Source: Limnephilus marmoratus (taxonomy: Eukaryota; Arthropoda; Insecta; Trichoptera; Limnephilidae). Taken from it: a stretch of 64,000 nucleotides of DNA. The first letter of the stretch is position 1. The number at the start of each line of letters is the position of its first letter. Of this stretch, positions 33,600 through 44,945 are shown in pieces. The DNA is taken from the NCBI GenBank assembly GCA_917880885.1, contig OU862907.1, positions 67,575,072-67,639,071 on the forward strand, given 5' to 3'. The position numbers and the translations under genes are program-made. The notes beneath the pieces are model-generated. The model was given only the letters and a program-made list of their open reading frames with translations, searched no databases and had not been told where the DNA came from.

Positions 33600-33900
33600 T
33601 ATAATGAGCTTTATAATATATAGCGAGTTCCTAAAGAAATTGTTTCTCCCCGCGTGTCCTTTCCCATTCGTCTCATTACCCTTCCTCTCCCGCATCCTCT
33701 TCCCCTCACGCGTTCCCACTCCCCACTCCCTCTTCCCCCATTCCCCTTCCCCCTCCCGTATTCCATACATTCAGTCCGCGTACATTCAGTTTTCAAACAG
33801 CTCGCGTACCTCTTATTGCAATTTTTTTATACAAATTTCATAATGCCAGAGATGATATATAAAAACCATCGCGGGCATGTACACATCAAATCCCCATAGT
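33600..33900 (+). repeat. Dispersed repeat family C, copy 1
   Basis: AAGAAATTGTTTCTCCC, a long C/T-rich tract, then CAATTTTTTTATACAAATTT CATAATGCCAGAG, shared with 54741-55035 and 59455-59800. Confidence 0.65.
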
Positions 33901-33939
33901 TTCATCGCAATCGGATGTGAATGACGTATGCGATAATAA

Positions 33940-34545
33940 GATGTAAATTGATAGAGAAGTGTGCATTGTGGGTGTTCCCCAAGGATCTCATTTAGGACCA
34001 TTTCACTTTATTTTTACTTTTTGACACTGGGTCTCTATATGCAACACTGAAGATGTAAACTGATAAAGAAGTATGTAGTGTGGGTGTTTCCCAAGGATAT
34101 CATTTAGGACCATTTTTATTTAATTTATACTTTTTGACACTGCGTCTCATATGCAACACTGAAGATGTAAACTGCTATAGAAGTGTGTATTGTGGGAGTT
34201 CCCCAAGGAACTCGTTTAGGACCATTTCTATTTATTGATAATTTCTTGACACTGTGTCTTTATATGCAACACTGAAGATATACATCGATAAAGAAGTGTG
34301 TAGTGTGGGTGTTCCCCAAGGATCTCGTTTAGGACCTTTTCTATTTATTTATCCTGTTTTGACACTGCGTCTCTATATATATATGCAACACTGAAGATGT
34401 AAACTGCTAGAGATGTATTGTGGGTGTTCCCCAAGGATCTCATTTAGGACCATTTCTGTTTGTATAAATTTTTTGACATAGTGTATCTCTATATGCAACA
34501 CTGAAGATGTGAATTGATAGAGAAGTGTTTTTTGGGCGTGTCTGT
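33940..34545 (+). repeat. Tandem array whose unit encodes a reverse-transcriptase motif
   Basis: Five full units and a partial one, spaced 112, 112, 113 and 115 bp (landmark GGTGTTCCCCAAGG at 33971, 34083, 34195, 34308, 34423). In one frame each unit reads VGVPQGSxLGPFxF, the conserved LINE block before the catalytic YADD. The unit length is not a constant multiple of three and stops intervene, so no protein is made. Confidence 0.8.
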
Positions 34546-34720
34546 TTGCTTGAAGTAACCTTACTTTTGGTGAAATTGGTTAAAAATTTTCAAATATCAA
34601 TATAATCAGTTTCATCAGCCTGTAAGGGGCCAGGGATTCCAAAGGTTTAATTTCAATTGACGACATCGGTTTTCTATCATACTTCTACAGATCATTTGTT
34701 CAGTGGATACACATACAAAT

Positions 34721-35832
34721 CAATTGTCCAGTTGATTAGACAGACATCTCCAAATACTAAGTTTTGAGATAATAAGGAAAGCAATATTCGAATGCTCGCC
34801 ACAAATCAATTATTATTTACACATGTCTGTGTTTTACATGTTGAATATGCTATAAAATAATACCGGGAGGCATAACAGTCCAGTACATAAGTATGACATT
34901 TTGAAATATCCTACCGATAACCCAGAAAACATCAACATTTAATTTAATTAACTATTACAAGTTTTAGTGCATGTATAATAGAGTGGGCCGAAAAAACTCA
35001 TTTTATGATTTCGAAGTTATAATAGCGCGGAAAAGTTGCAAATTACATAGACAAAAACAAAGAAAAAAAAAATTAAAATCGGATGACATCTTCCGTTTGC
35101 GCATAGGCCCTAAAGTTTGACAAAATATAAAAAAAACCTTATTTTTACGATTATTTATTTTAATTTTAATTAGATGTTTTCGTAATGTAATAGTTTGTAA
35201 CGTCTTCAAATAGAGCCTAAAAACATTGTGTTTTAATTTGGTTTGGATCAATTGATATCTTCCGGTCACGCATAGGACCTAAAATTTCCCAAAATATTGA
35301 AAATTTCACATTTTTAAAAGATCTTTTTTATATCTGTAATATACTTTTTATCATAATAGTTAGAGTATTTTTATGTTTGAACCTTAAAATTTTAGGCCCT
35401 ATGCGCGACCGTAAGATATCAATTGATCTAAACCAAATTAAAACACAATGTTTTAAGGCTCTATTTGAAGACGTTACAAACTATTACATTACGAAAACAT
35501 CAAATTAAAAATTTGAATAAATAATAGCAAAAATTAGGTTTTTTTCATATTTTGTCAAACTTTAGGGCCTATGCGTGAACGGAAGATGTCATCCGATTTA
35601 GATATTTTTGTTTTCTTTGTTTTTGTCTGTATAATTCGCAACTTTTCCGCGCTATTACAACTTCGAAATCATAAAATGAGTTTTTTCGGCCCACTCTAAT
35701 GTATAATAGATGTTTTTGGTGTTAATGAGTAATGTGAGTATTGTACCAGATAGAGGGTACACTAACACATATAACTGCATACTCAACTGAAATTTCGATT
35801 TTTCGAAGATGTCTGTCTAATCAACTGGACTA
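34721..35832. mobile_element. TIR element carrying a nested hairpin MITE
   Basis: Inverted ends TCCAGTTGATTAGACAGACA followed by TCT and a GAAAAATCGAAAT-like stretch at 34719-34770 and 35780-35832. The same end sequence recurs three times at 52675-53050. No target duplication established, and no transposase. Confidence 0.6.
34981..35696. mobile_element. Long-palindrome MITE, TA target
   Basis: 716 bp, ends GAGTGGGCCGAAAAAACTCA inverted at the right, flanked by TA on both sides. Arms of roughly 310 bp pair with few mismatches around a spacer of about 90 bp. A transcript would form a long hairpin. The TA target suggests mobilisation by a Tc1/mariner transposase. Confidence 0.85.
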
Positions 35833-36127
35833 AGGATAAGAAAACCAATAACTTCAAAGCACTGTTGCTTTGAAAGTGAAAAACGCTACAAACTCATGCA
35901 ATTACATATGTATGTCATTAAAAAAAACAGCAGGCTCCCTGTTAAATGGAATAGCAACAATCATCCGATGGATTAACAGATTACGTAATAATTCATCACA
36001 CGATATAGAAGGTTGAAAAAACAGAAGCCAACATGCGACTAAAATTCCATTTACCTCTCACAGGCCTTGCCGTATTTCGTATGAAACCGCGGAAATTATA
36101 CAAAGCATTACTTTGACGTAATATTTT
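35833..36127. other. Nothing recognised
   Basis: Non-coding sequence, with no repeat ends identified. Confidence 0.4.
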
Positions 36128-36497
36128 GGGGGTTTATTTTGAGCTAATGTATATTATATTTACCGAAACACATTCCTTGAACAATAAACAGGGTATAAAA
36201 ACAACATTACTTGCGTTTATTTGATAAATTGATAGGTTTTTCGTTCTTTTTTGCTACCTACCACGCTCGCACTTTCGACAGTTCAAATTGCGGCAAAAAG
36301 TGATTCTCTGATACCATAAATAATTTATTACAAATTATTCCGAATGGCTAGGCTTAATTCGGGTACCTGTTACGTCAAGAACGAGAATGGCCCAAGCGAT
36401 TCTGACCTTGTTCCTTCATACAGTTTCTTTATACAAAAGGGTTAAAATCGCATTAAAAAAAAAAAAAAATTTGCGGTCCCGGCACAGGAGAGGTTAA
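36128..36497 (+). mobile_element. Diverged TTAA MITE, left end missing
   Basis: Contains the family's order: GAACAATAAAC, AACATTACTTGCGTTTATTT, ATAGGTTTT, GCGATTCTGACCTTGTTCCTTCATACA, GGTTAAAATCGCA, and right end AGAGGTTAA. The left terminus is not identifiable. Confidence 0.6.
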
Positions 36498-37401
36498 TGG
36501 CCTATTTCTCAAAATATTTTTATACCACCATCAGTACTGTACAGCTAAGTTTAACAGCCACCTCTGGTCTGGAACCCCTGGAAGCTTAACCTTGTGCAAA
36601 AACAGGCATTCAATCGAATTCCCCTATCTAAACGGACGGATTGCAATGTTTCTAACAATTGGCGGGGGAGAATGCTGTGTTTGTTTTACCGACATTTAAA
36701 TGGAAGGTGCTCTGAAAAACTTGCACCAAACCCTTTTCTAACAAACATTTGTACATGATTGACATTTTCAGACACACGCATGTTTTTATGACTCGTTCGA
36801 TTATGGAATGATTCGTCAGCTTCTGTATTTCCTCCCTCCTTCTTTCCTTAAAAAGATCGTCCACACAATTATCTTTATTACCTACTTAACCATTACATTT
36901 TCATAAATCTAGAAGAAAATTGAGAATAAATATTGATTTTAATTAATTACTCTAAAAATAAGAAAAAAAAATCTATTTTATTTGTACCTTATTTGTACCC
37001 TTTATTTATGAAAAAAAATTATGCATCTATCCGGGATTATTTAAAAACATAATAATAATAATCCATTCCGTTTAACAAGGAGTCTACTGTAAAAGAACAT
37101 TTTGAATTTGTGAAGAACTTTTTAAATTATTTGTAAAAAGTTTGAAGAATTTTTAAAGGTGCTGAAATTTTTATAAATGTGCTTCAAAGGGTTATTAATC
37201 AATCAATGACATTTTAAAACATATAGACACGTCGTAAAAATCTTAAAGTGGCAAGCAAAAGGAAGGTAATCCCCGTCCTTTCCATTTCATAGTACTAAAC
37301 CGTCACGCACTTGTAAGTTTGTGTGCTATCACTAACCAAATTGCGTATGTAAGTCCTAAAAAGAATTTGTGTATAATGAGAAAGTTTTTAAATTAGGTGA
37401 T
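36498..37401. other. No gene recognised
   Basis: AT-rich sequence. The minus frame 36652-36864 has no recognisable motif. Confidence 0.45.
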
Positions 37402-37852
37402 TTAACCGGTCAAAGGCCACGCCATTTCACGAAAATTCACTAAAAAAGCACCACTTTGAATTTTGAATTGAATGTTTTGTTGATTAATTTTGAACTATCG
37501 TATATTTCATTGACTGAAACACGTTCCTAGAACAATAAACTATCTACCAAAACAACATTACTTGCATTTATTACGTAAATTAATAGGTTTTACGATGTTT
37601 GAGTCGAGGAACACGCATAAACTGCGACGGGTAAATTCGCGGAAAAATCTGACGTTTCTGAGTCACAGATAAAATCGTTTAAAAATATTCTGGTGTTGCA
37701 AGGTGAATGAAACTTTTACGCGTCTTGTAGAGTAATGTTGGCGCAAGCGATTCTGAACCGGTTCTTCATACAAATTCTGTACATAGAAGGGCCAAAATCG
37801 CAGACAAAAAGTTTTTGGTCGAAAATTTTATTCAAATTTTCGAACCGGTTAA
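37402..37852 (+). mobile_element. TTAA MITE (family P) inserted in family A
   Basis: Ends TTAACCGGTCAAAGGCC and inverted TTAACCGGTTCGAAAATTTG. Interior has ACTTTGAATTTTGAATTGAA and GGCGCAAGCGATTCTGA blocks. The flanks GGTGATTTAA and TTAATAGGGGTGCCCGG are the two halves of a family A copy, so the site was TTAA inside family A. Confidence 0.78.
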
Positions 37853-38165
37853 TAGGGGTGCCCGGTGTAATGTGGTGAGGTTTTCCGTGTCTTGACGGAG
37901 GATGCGTCTGCCCACCAGCTGCTTGGCAGGTTGGATCGGGAGAAAACGGTTGAGGGAGTGCCTTTGACTTCTCCAGCCAGACTCTCTCGGAATATCGCCT
38001 TGCACCGCAGTGGGAGGGATGGATTCATACGTCCGTCACTCCTGGATATACTGACTCCCAGATTTTTACACACCCCTCATACCCTTTTCATTCTCAGAAC
38101 TTCCTCTCCTTCCTTTCCACAGAAAGACTCTACACAGAGCATCCTCAAAGACATCATGGGTCCTG
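37853..38165 (+). repeat. Dispersed repeat family A copy
   Basis: From AGGGGTGCCCGG through TGCGTCTGCCCACCAGCTGC, CTTTGACTTCTCCAGCC and GGGAGGGATGGATTCATACG. The frame 37892-38194 is repeat, not a gene. Confidence 0.72.
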
Positions 38166-38895
38166 AGAATTATTTTCAAATATGTGGAGCTTAAGTATTA
38201 AAAATAAAAAATGAACTTCCCGTCATCTGGTCGAGCTGAAACTCAGCAAATAGACTCGTTGTCGATGACAATGCATTCTATCACACTGGTAATCATGCGC
38301 AAGCACACGCATTTCTCTGAAATTCACTATTAGACGGCCCAAGAGATGATCTCAAAATTGAAAATAGAAAGATGTACCTATTATAATGTGTGATCATTTA
38401 AAAATAAAACAATTATTTTGATTGTTTCCCAAAGATATTAAGAGCCATTAGATAAGATGAGATTGTAGCAACGCATAAGTATAAGAAGGACAACATACTG
38501 GCAGTAGGTCGTCTCATTCAGTGTTACGTATTTTTCTTAGTGTTATTGTATCTTGTCCTCTCATTCACACCAGTTACTTAGAAAGTATTCTGCCCGGTCC
38601 TATATCCATTTTATTCATACACACAACCTTTAAATGACCACCTTTGTCATATATGAATGAACATTTGAATTAAGAATTTAGTGGAAATGAAAGTATGTTT
38701 TTGCTTGCCACATTGTGTGTTCATTTTATGAGAAAATAGCGTGTCTGTATATTTTTAAAGTCATTGTTAATAATTCTAAATCCAGAATATGAACACATTG
38801 GGCCAAAACCACTGATGAAAGTGTATTGTGGACGTATCCGTATGCAAGAAGTAAGCTATATTTTACCTTACTTTTGCTGAAATTGGTCAAACACT
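38166..38895. other. No gene recognised
   Basis: AT-rich, no clear element ends before the TTAA MITE at 38896. Confidence 0.45.
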
Positions 38896-39473
38896 TTAAC
38901 CCGTCAAGAGCCAGGATATTTAGCGGAATTTCGCGATATTACACGGAATTTCGCGGAATTACAACTAAAAAACCACCACTTTGAATTTTGAATTGAATGT
39001 TTTGTTGATAAATTTTGAGCTATTGTATATTTTATTGACTGTAACACGTTCACAACACAGTAAACTATCCACTAAAATCACATTACTTGCATTTATTACG
39101 TAAATTAATAGGTTTTACGACGTTTTATTCGCGATAAAATACATCGCGACAGTGATTTCGACCGTTAATTTCGCGGTAAAATCTGACAGCACATTGTCAC
39201 AGAAGAAATCGTTTTAAAAATAATTCAGTGTGGCAATTCGAGTGAAATCTTTGACACTACCTAGACTAATGATGGCGCAAGCGATTTTAACACTGTTCTT
39301 CATACAAATTGGTACATATAAGGGGTCAAAATCGAAGACCAAAAGTTTTTTAAAGACAAGATTATTCAAATATTTGAATTATTTCTGCGCCTGCGCATTA
39401 GGACCGGCGCCAAACGCCACGCCGCGACGTGGCGTTTGGCGTGCGCGCACGTTCCCGGCCTTTGAGAGGTTAA
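38896..39473 (+). mobile_element. TTAA MITE (family P)
   Basis: Ends TTAACCCGTCAAGAGCCAGG and inverted TTAACCTCTCAAAGGCCGGG. Interior matches the other family P copies, including GCGCAAGCGATTTTAACACT. The right part is GC-rich (GCGACGTGGCGTTTGGCGTG). Confidence 0.8.
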
Positions 39474-39497
39474 AAATCTTTTTTTTGTGAGCAAAAT

Positions 39498-39690
39498 TTG
39501 GTAAGCGGGAATGGGTACCGCCACCCCGGGAACCTTTATTGGATAACCAACACCTCTGCCATAGGTCACCCCAAGTGATTCGCTACGTTTGGTGATTTAG
39601 CAGGGGTGCCCGGGTTCATGGGGTGAGGTTTGTCTAGGTCATGGAGGCGGATGACCAGGACACGCTGAACCCCATATCCCTTCCCCTTCC
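39498..39690 (+). repeat. Dispersed repeat family A, 5' part
   Basis: GGTAAGCGGGAATGGGTACC through GGTTCATGGGGTGAGGTTTG. It is truncated where a TTAA MITE follows. Confidence 0.72.
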
Positions 39691-39698
39691 ATAACATC

Positions 39699-40168
39699 TT
39701 AACCTGCAATCGGCCGGAAACGCGCGGATGCGCGTGCTTTGTGCGCATGAATTTTGAATTGAATGTTTTGTGTATTCATTTTGAGCTATCGTATATTTTA
39801 TTGACCGAAACACATTCCTAGAACAATAAACTATGTACCAAAACAACATTATTTGCGTTAATTACGTTAATTGATAGGTTTTACGATGTTTTTGTCAAGT
39901 AACACGCATCGGACTACAGTTTGAATCGCGGCAAATTTGACATTTCGATTCCAGATAAATCATTTAAAAATATTCTGGTGTCGCCAGGTGAATGAAACTT
40001 GTGGCTATATCAATGATGTTAGTGCAAGAGATTCAGACCTTGTCATTCATACAAATACTGTACAGCAAAGGGTCAAAATCGCATTCAAAAATATTTTTTT
40101 CGAAATTTGTTACGCGCACATGCGCACGCACCGCGCGCATCTTCGTGTCTCCGCAAGTAAGAGGTTAA
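39699..40168 (+). mobile_element. TTAA MITE (family P)
   Basis: Ends TTAACCTGCAATCGGCCGG and inverted TTAACCTCTTACTTGCGG, with the common TTTGAATTGAATGTTTTGTG and ACGATGTTTTTGTCAAG blocks. Confidence 0.75.
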
Positions 40169-40169
40169 G

Positions 40170-40580
40170 ACCCTAGATAAAGACGATAAATTAAAAAGCT
40201 GCATGGATTAAAATACCAGTAAGTAGCCAAGTGGACAATTGTGTCTGGTTCCCACTACAGCGTTACAAGTTAAATCGTCCATCACCATGAATAGCCAATA
40301 GGTACTTCTCCACCTTCCTCTTCCCCATCTCGTTCCCTTTCCCACTACCTTCAGCCTAACAACATACTCAAATTGGGGATGCAATAATCTCAATGGCTCC
40401 AGACGGGAGCAGCTGAAACTCTTGTGAGGTATTCATATAAAAAATAAATAAAAAAAGTCAAATACGTCCCTCAAGACCCTGTATAAAGATGATAGATTAA
40501 AAAGCAGTATGGATTAAAATACCAGTTAGTAGCCAAGTGGAAAAATGTGTCTGGTTACCACTACAACATTGCGAGTTCCC
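40170..40580 (+). mobile_element. SINE 3' fragment between duplicated flanks
   Basis: 40280-40440 is the SINE 3' half (CCTTCAGCC, GGGGATGC, GGCTCCAGACGGGAGCAGCT, A-rich tail). A stretch of about 90 bp before it (ATGGATTAAAATACCAGT...GTGTCTGGTTCCCAC at 40200-40255) recurs at 40509-40560. Confidence 0.65.
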
Positions 40581-41191
40581 ACTATCGTTGCGCAAGCAAA
40601 ATTTTCCCTCCATAATGATTTTAATAGGAGGAATTTGGTGCTGGAGAAAAATGCTCAGAATTCCATAGACAGCCAGACGCACAAATGTGTTAATTCTGGA
40701 AGAACTGGGCATCTACAATAGGCTCTCAACTATTTGTCTACAACTAGTAATTAAGATACTTTAGACAGGTTGCTCGCCAAACTGAAGTCGGGTCCATAGC
40801 TTCGTCATTTGCCTTGACAGTCCCATAACAACATTCAATGTTTGTCATCAACATCATAAATATTGTCAACTTTTGTTGTGTTTCGAGCTTCCCACGATCG
40901 ACGGAAAACATTTCCTAAACATTCCATCCAGGGTGAAGCGGTAAGGCAGGCGGGGGCCGGCGGGGGGGAATCATTCATTTTTTGACAGATGCCGCGCAAT
41001 GCGTTAGTGTATGGAGAATTAACGGAACGGCCTTTTGTGGTTATGTGCAGCGGGCATAATCACGAGTTTAAAATATTATTATACCTAAATATAATATAAT
41101 AATAAAAATAATTGATAATAAAATTATAATATAATATCAAATATTTATAATTATTCTGTTTTTGACGTAAATATTTACGCACTCTAAATTC
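40581..41191. other. No gene recognised
   Basis: Includes a short G-rich tract at 40945-40970 and an AT-rich ATAATAAAAT stretch at 41080-41150. Confidence 0.45.
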
Positions 41192-41884
41192 TTAACCGGT
41201 AAAGGCATTAGAGCGTCAAAAGACAAAAATATAACAATGGCCGTTGAGACATTAGAGCGTGTTTTGACGTAAACGCGCGAGTTTTGGCAAAAATTGATTT
41301 ATTTGCATCACTAGTTCATTTTATTTAGAAGGGCAAATATTTATTTATAATAATATAATGTGATAGTGCATTTCATAATCTTTCCAAAACAGTTTTTAGA
41401 ATTAGGCTACGTTTCCCAAAACGTGATTTATGACGCTTTTAGTAAACATCGTGAAACAACATTTTCTAAAAAAATATGTTAGTCTGCGATTTAGACCCTT
41501 CTATGTACAGAATTTGTATGAAGAACAAAGTCAGAATCGCTTGCGCCAACATTTACCCATAAGATGGGTAAAAATTTCATTCACCTTGCAACCCCAGAAT
41601 ATTTTTAAATGATTTTTTCTATGGCATCGAAATGTCAAATTTGCCGCGAATTTTATTTGTCAAAGTCGATGCGTGTTTCTCGACAAAAACATTGTAAAAC
41701 CTATCAATTTACGTAATTATCGCAAGTTATGTTGTTTTGGTACATAGTTTATTGTTCTAGAAATGTGTTTCGGTCAATAAAATATACGATAACTCAAAAT
41801 TAATCCACAAAACATTCAATTCAAAAGTCAAAGTCGTGCTTTGTTAGGGAATTTCCGTGTTTTTTCCGGCTAGTGACAGTTTAA
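41192..41884 (-). mobile_element. TTAA MITE (family P), reverse orientation
   Basis: Reverse copy: GCGATTTAGACCCTTCTATGT, GCGCCAACATTTACCC, ACATTCAATTCAAAAGTCAA, ending GACAGTTTAA. The left boundary TTAACCGGTAAAGGC at 41192 is tentative because 41210-41390 is not typical of the family. Confidence 0.6.
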
Positions 41885-42858
41885 AGGCCAGGTCATTTCA
41901 CGAAAATTCCCTTAAAATGCACCACTTTGAATTTTGAATTGAATGTTTTGTGGATTAACCTCTCAAGCGCCACGCCTGAGGGGGCCTCCTTCCCTCCCCT
42001 TGCCCTAACAAAGCACCACTTTGAATTTTGAATTGAATGTTTTGTTGATAAATTTTAAGCTATGGTATATTTTATTGACTGCAACACGTTCACAACACAA
42101 TAAACTATCCACTAAAACCACATTACTTGCATTTATTACGTAAATTAATAGGTTTTACGACGTTTTATTCGCGATACACGCAGTAATTGCGACCGTTAAT
42201 TCCGCGGCAAAATCTGACAGCGCATCACCATAGAAAAAATGGTCTTAAAAATAATCCAGTGTGGCAATTCGAGTGAAATCTTTAAGACTACCTAGAATAA
42301 TGATGGCGCAAGCGATTTAGACACTGTTTTTCATACAAATTCGTACATATAAGGGTCAAAATCGCAGACCAAAAGTTTTTCAGAGACAATTTATTTCAAA
42401 TATTTGAATTATTTTCTCGCGCATGCGCATTGTAGGACCCAGTTTTCGAGTCGCTGGCGCTTGACAGGTTAATTTTGAGCAATCGTATATTTTATTGACC
42501 GAAACACATTCCTAGAACAATAAACTATGTACCAAAACAACATTACTTGCGTTAATCACGTAAATTAATAGGTTTTACGATGTTTTAGTCGAGGAACACG
42601 CATCAATTTTGACAGCTAAAGACATTTCGATGCCACAGATAAAATCGTTTAAAATTATTCTGGGGTTGCAAGGTGAATGAAATTTTTACCCATCATATGG
42701 GGTAATGTTGGCGCAAGCGATTCTGACCTTGTTCTTCGTACAAATTCTGTACATAGAAGGGTCAAAATCGCAGACAAACATTTTTATTTCGAAATATTTA
42801 TTTTTTGCATGCGCACAAGCTGCGCGCGCCCGCGCATCTCCGGCAAATAAGAGGTTAA
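41880..42858 (+). mobile_element. TTAA MITE (family P), host of a nested copy
   Basis: Left part 41880-41958 (AAAGGCCAGGTCATTTCACG... GAATGTTTTGTGGATTAA) continues at 42469 (TTAATTTTGAGCAATCGTAT) and runs to AGAGGTTAA at 42858. The split is exactly at a TTAA. Confidence 0.8.
41955..42472 (+). mobile_element. TTAA MITE (family P), nested
   Basis: Ends TTAACCTCTCAAGCGCCA and inverted TTAACCTGTCAAGCGCCA (one mismatch in 18), flanked by a single duplicated TTAA. Removing it restores the host MITE without a lost base. Confidence 0.88.
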
Positions 42859-43117
42859 GAAGAATGATTATAATTGGAGATTTGAATATCGTCAGATAAA
42901 ACTAAACTAGAAAGGTTAGTCTGATTAAAAAATAATTAAATTGATTTTGGACCAAAGTGTTCGTATTGTGTTTAAATATAAGTGTAAAGAATTATTTGTG
43001 GTAGTTTTATAGGTAATAAAAGTGTTTGACAAAGTTCAATTTACATGTGTCAGAATATTACTAAAAAATATATACGGCAACTTTGCTGTTAGAATATCGA
43101 TTTTCGGCATGTCTTTC

Positions 43118-43470
43118 AATTTGGTAGGTAGGTTTGGGTACCGCCACCCTGAGAACCATTCATTTGATAACCAACTGCTATGCTTTGAGTCACCCGAAGT
43201 GGAAAGCTATATTTGGTGACTTAGTAGGGGCGCACGGATTCATAGGGTGTCTAGGTCTCAGTGGCGGGCCGGATCGGGAAAGACTGGAGGGTGTTTGATT
43301 TCTCCAGCTGGACTCTCTCAACCCATCGCCCTGCACCGCAGTGGGAGATGCAATGGATTCATGTCACTCCTGGACACACTGACCCCCAGATTCCTATGCA
43401 CTCCTCATAACTTTTCCTTTACGGAACTTTCTTAAAAAGACCCTCCTCAACACAGCATCTCCAAAGATCA
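43118..43470 (+). repeat. Family A, left arm of an opposed pair
   Basis: GGTTTGGGTACCGCCACCCTG through TTCTCCAGCTGGACTCTCTC and CACTCCTGGACACACTGACC, in plus orientation. Diverged by small deletions. Confidence 0.7.
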
Positions 43471-43584
43471 CATTATTTTCGTTATATTTGATTCATAACA
43501 TCTTTGAGTGTTTTCATCCAAAGAATGCTTGTTCTTCTAGAGCATTTTTTCATATTCATTGGGATTTCTTTTGCCTTTTTTTAC

Positions 43585-43985
43585 AATAGCTCCACACAGG
43601 AGACCCTGGGGAAAATAATTTCCATGTCTATGTCATCTTTGGGGATGCTGTGTGGAGGGTCTTTTAGGGAAACGAAGGAGAGAAACTTCTGGGAAGGAAA
43701 AGTGTGTGAGGGGTGGGTAAGATTATGGAGGTCAGTGTGTCCAGGAGTGATGGACGCATGAATCCATCCCTCCCACTGCGGTGCAAGGCGATGGGTCGAG
43801 AGAATCCGGCTGGAGAGGTCTAGGTTAGGTCTCCCTCAACCTGCAGGTGGATAAAAACGATTGCCGCCAAGACCTAGACAAACGTCACCCTATGAACCCG
43901 GGCACTTCTGCTAAGTCACCAAACGTAGCGAACAACTATGGCAGGGGTGTTGGTTATCTAATAAATGGTTCCTTGTGTGAGTAGG
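43585..43985 (-). repeat. Family A, right arm of an opposed pair
   Basis: The reverse complement carries the same landmarks (CACTGCGGTGCAAGGCGATG, CCGCCAAGACCTAGACAAAC, GGTGTTGGTTATC on the plus strand). With 43118-43470 it forms an inverted pair with a spacer of about 115 bp. Confidence 0.7.
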
Positions 43986-44080
43986 TACTGTGTTTGAATC
44001 AACATTCGTGGCAATACCTATAAGTGAATATTAACAATATGCCAACACTTGCAAATTGAGCTTGATACAAAACAACACTT

Positions 44081-44338
44081 GTTTCCAATCTCACTTAGCG
44101 ACCACTTAGCTAAAATTTAGCTTAAACCACCTCCTAATGCTCAACCAGGCTCCTTTCATTCTCTACTTCCCTCAGCCTCACTACATACCCCAAACAGGGA
44201 TGCTATAGTCTCACTGGCTCTGAGATTTCTGCTAAGTTAATCCATTGTAAAGGGATGTTCGGTAAAGCCAAATATTGGTCAATTTACTTCAGATGTCACA
44301 ATTTCACTTAGGTGCCCGCTAAGTGAACGATTGGAAAC
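44081..44338. mobile_element. Short TIR element with SINE fragment inside
   Basis: GTTTCCAATC(T)CACTTAGCG at the left is inverted at the right (CGCTAAGTGAACGATTGGAAAC). 44130-44225 is a SINE 3' fragment (CCTCAGCCTCACTACATACC, TCTCACTGGCTC). No target duplication seen. Confidence 0.6.
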
Positions 44339-44519
44339 AGCAGACATAAAATTAGTGCAATTTAGTATATATCATAAGATTATTGGATAACATTAAAATT
44401 AAACTAAGAATAAAATGGAAAAATGCGGCAAATTAATTTTCATAACTGCCGGCGCCATCTGTGTTTCTCTCTCAAAGGAAAAATCAAAACAAAATGGCGA
44501 ACTCAGCCATCGTCGTATA

Positions 44520-44710
44520 TAGCCAAATTCAGTCAAATCAAGACGAAATCCCACCGTACACGGCACGATCGAGTAAAACAAGTACTCGATACGGGTCGTG
44601 TCAAGTTTTGGAATAAGTAGAAGTATTACGAATGTGAAGAGTGTAAGTGTAGATTTGCGGTGCACAATCTTCTCTGCATACCCCTGAGTGAATCGGCGTG
44701 TTAGATAGAT
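44520..44710 (+). mobile_element. LINE 3'-end relic
   Basis: Resembles 17965-18150 (GGCACGATCGAGTAAAACAA, GTACTCGATACGGG, TACCCCTGAGTGAATCGGCG), more diverged. Confidence 0.5.
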
Positions 44711-44787
44711 TAAAAGGGGCGTTTATGACGTCCAGGCGAGAGCCGTCATTACGTGCGCGCTGTGTCTGAAAAAAAAACAAATATTTA

Positions 44788-44945
44788 AATTTGAAGAAGA
44801 AAATAACACTAATAATCTTAATGAAAATATGAAAGAGAACAAGACACAGAAAAATAGAAAAAGATAATGGTCGTAACTGGGACTCGAACCCAGAACCTCT
44901 CGTCTAACCGGGACGTGCGTTTTACCAATTCCGCCATTGCCACCT
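44788..44945 (-). mobile_element. Second tRNA-like SINE family, copy 1
   Basis: The minus strand begins GGTGGCAATGGCGGAATTGG (A-box region), with B box GGTTCGAGTCCC; the acceptor arms pair poorly, so it is not a working tRNA. The downstream AATCTTAATGAAAATATGAAAG stretch (plus strand) recurs at 45205-45310. Confidence 0.6.

Noticed and set aside
34000..34545. CRISPR-like or regulatory array
   Set aside because: Units are directly adjacent with no unique spacers and carry a reverse-transcriptase motif; a tandem repeat in a eukaryotic genome.
37892..38194. 100-residue ORF
   Set aside because: Lies in dispersed repeat family A and is not conserved between its copies.
42862..42899. LINE endonuclease remnant (IIGDLNIV)
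   Set aside because: Only eight residues resemble the GDFN block; nothing around it supports a LINE.
44870..44945. tRNA gene on the minus strand
   Set aside because: B box is good, but the acceptor stem pairs poorly and the downstream body is repeated at 45205, so it is a SINE head.
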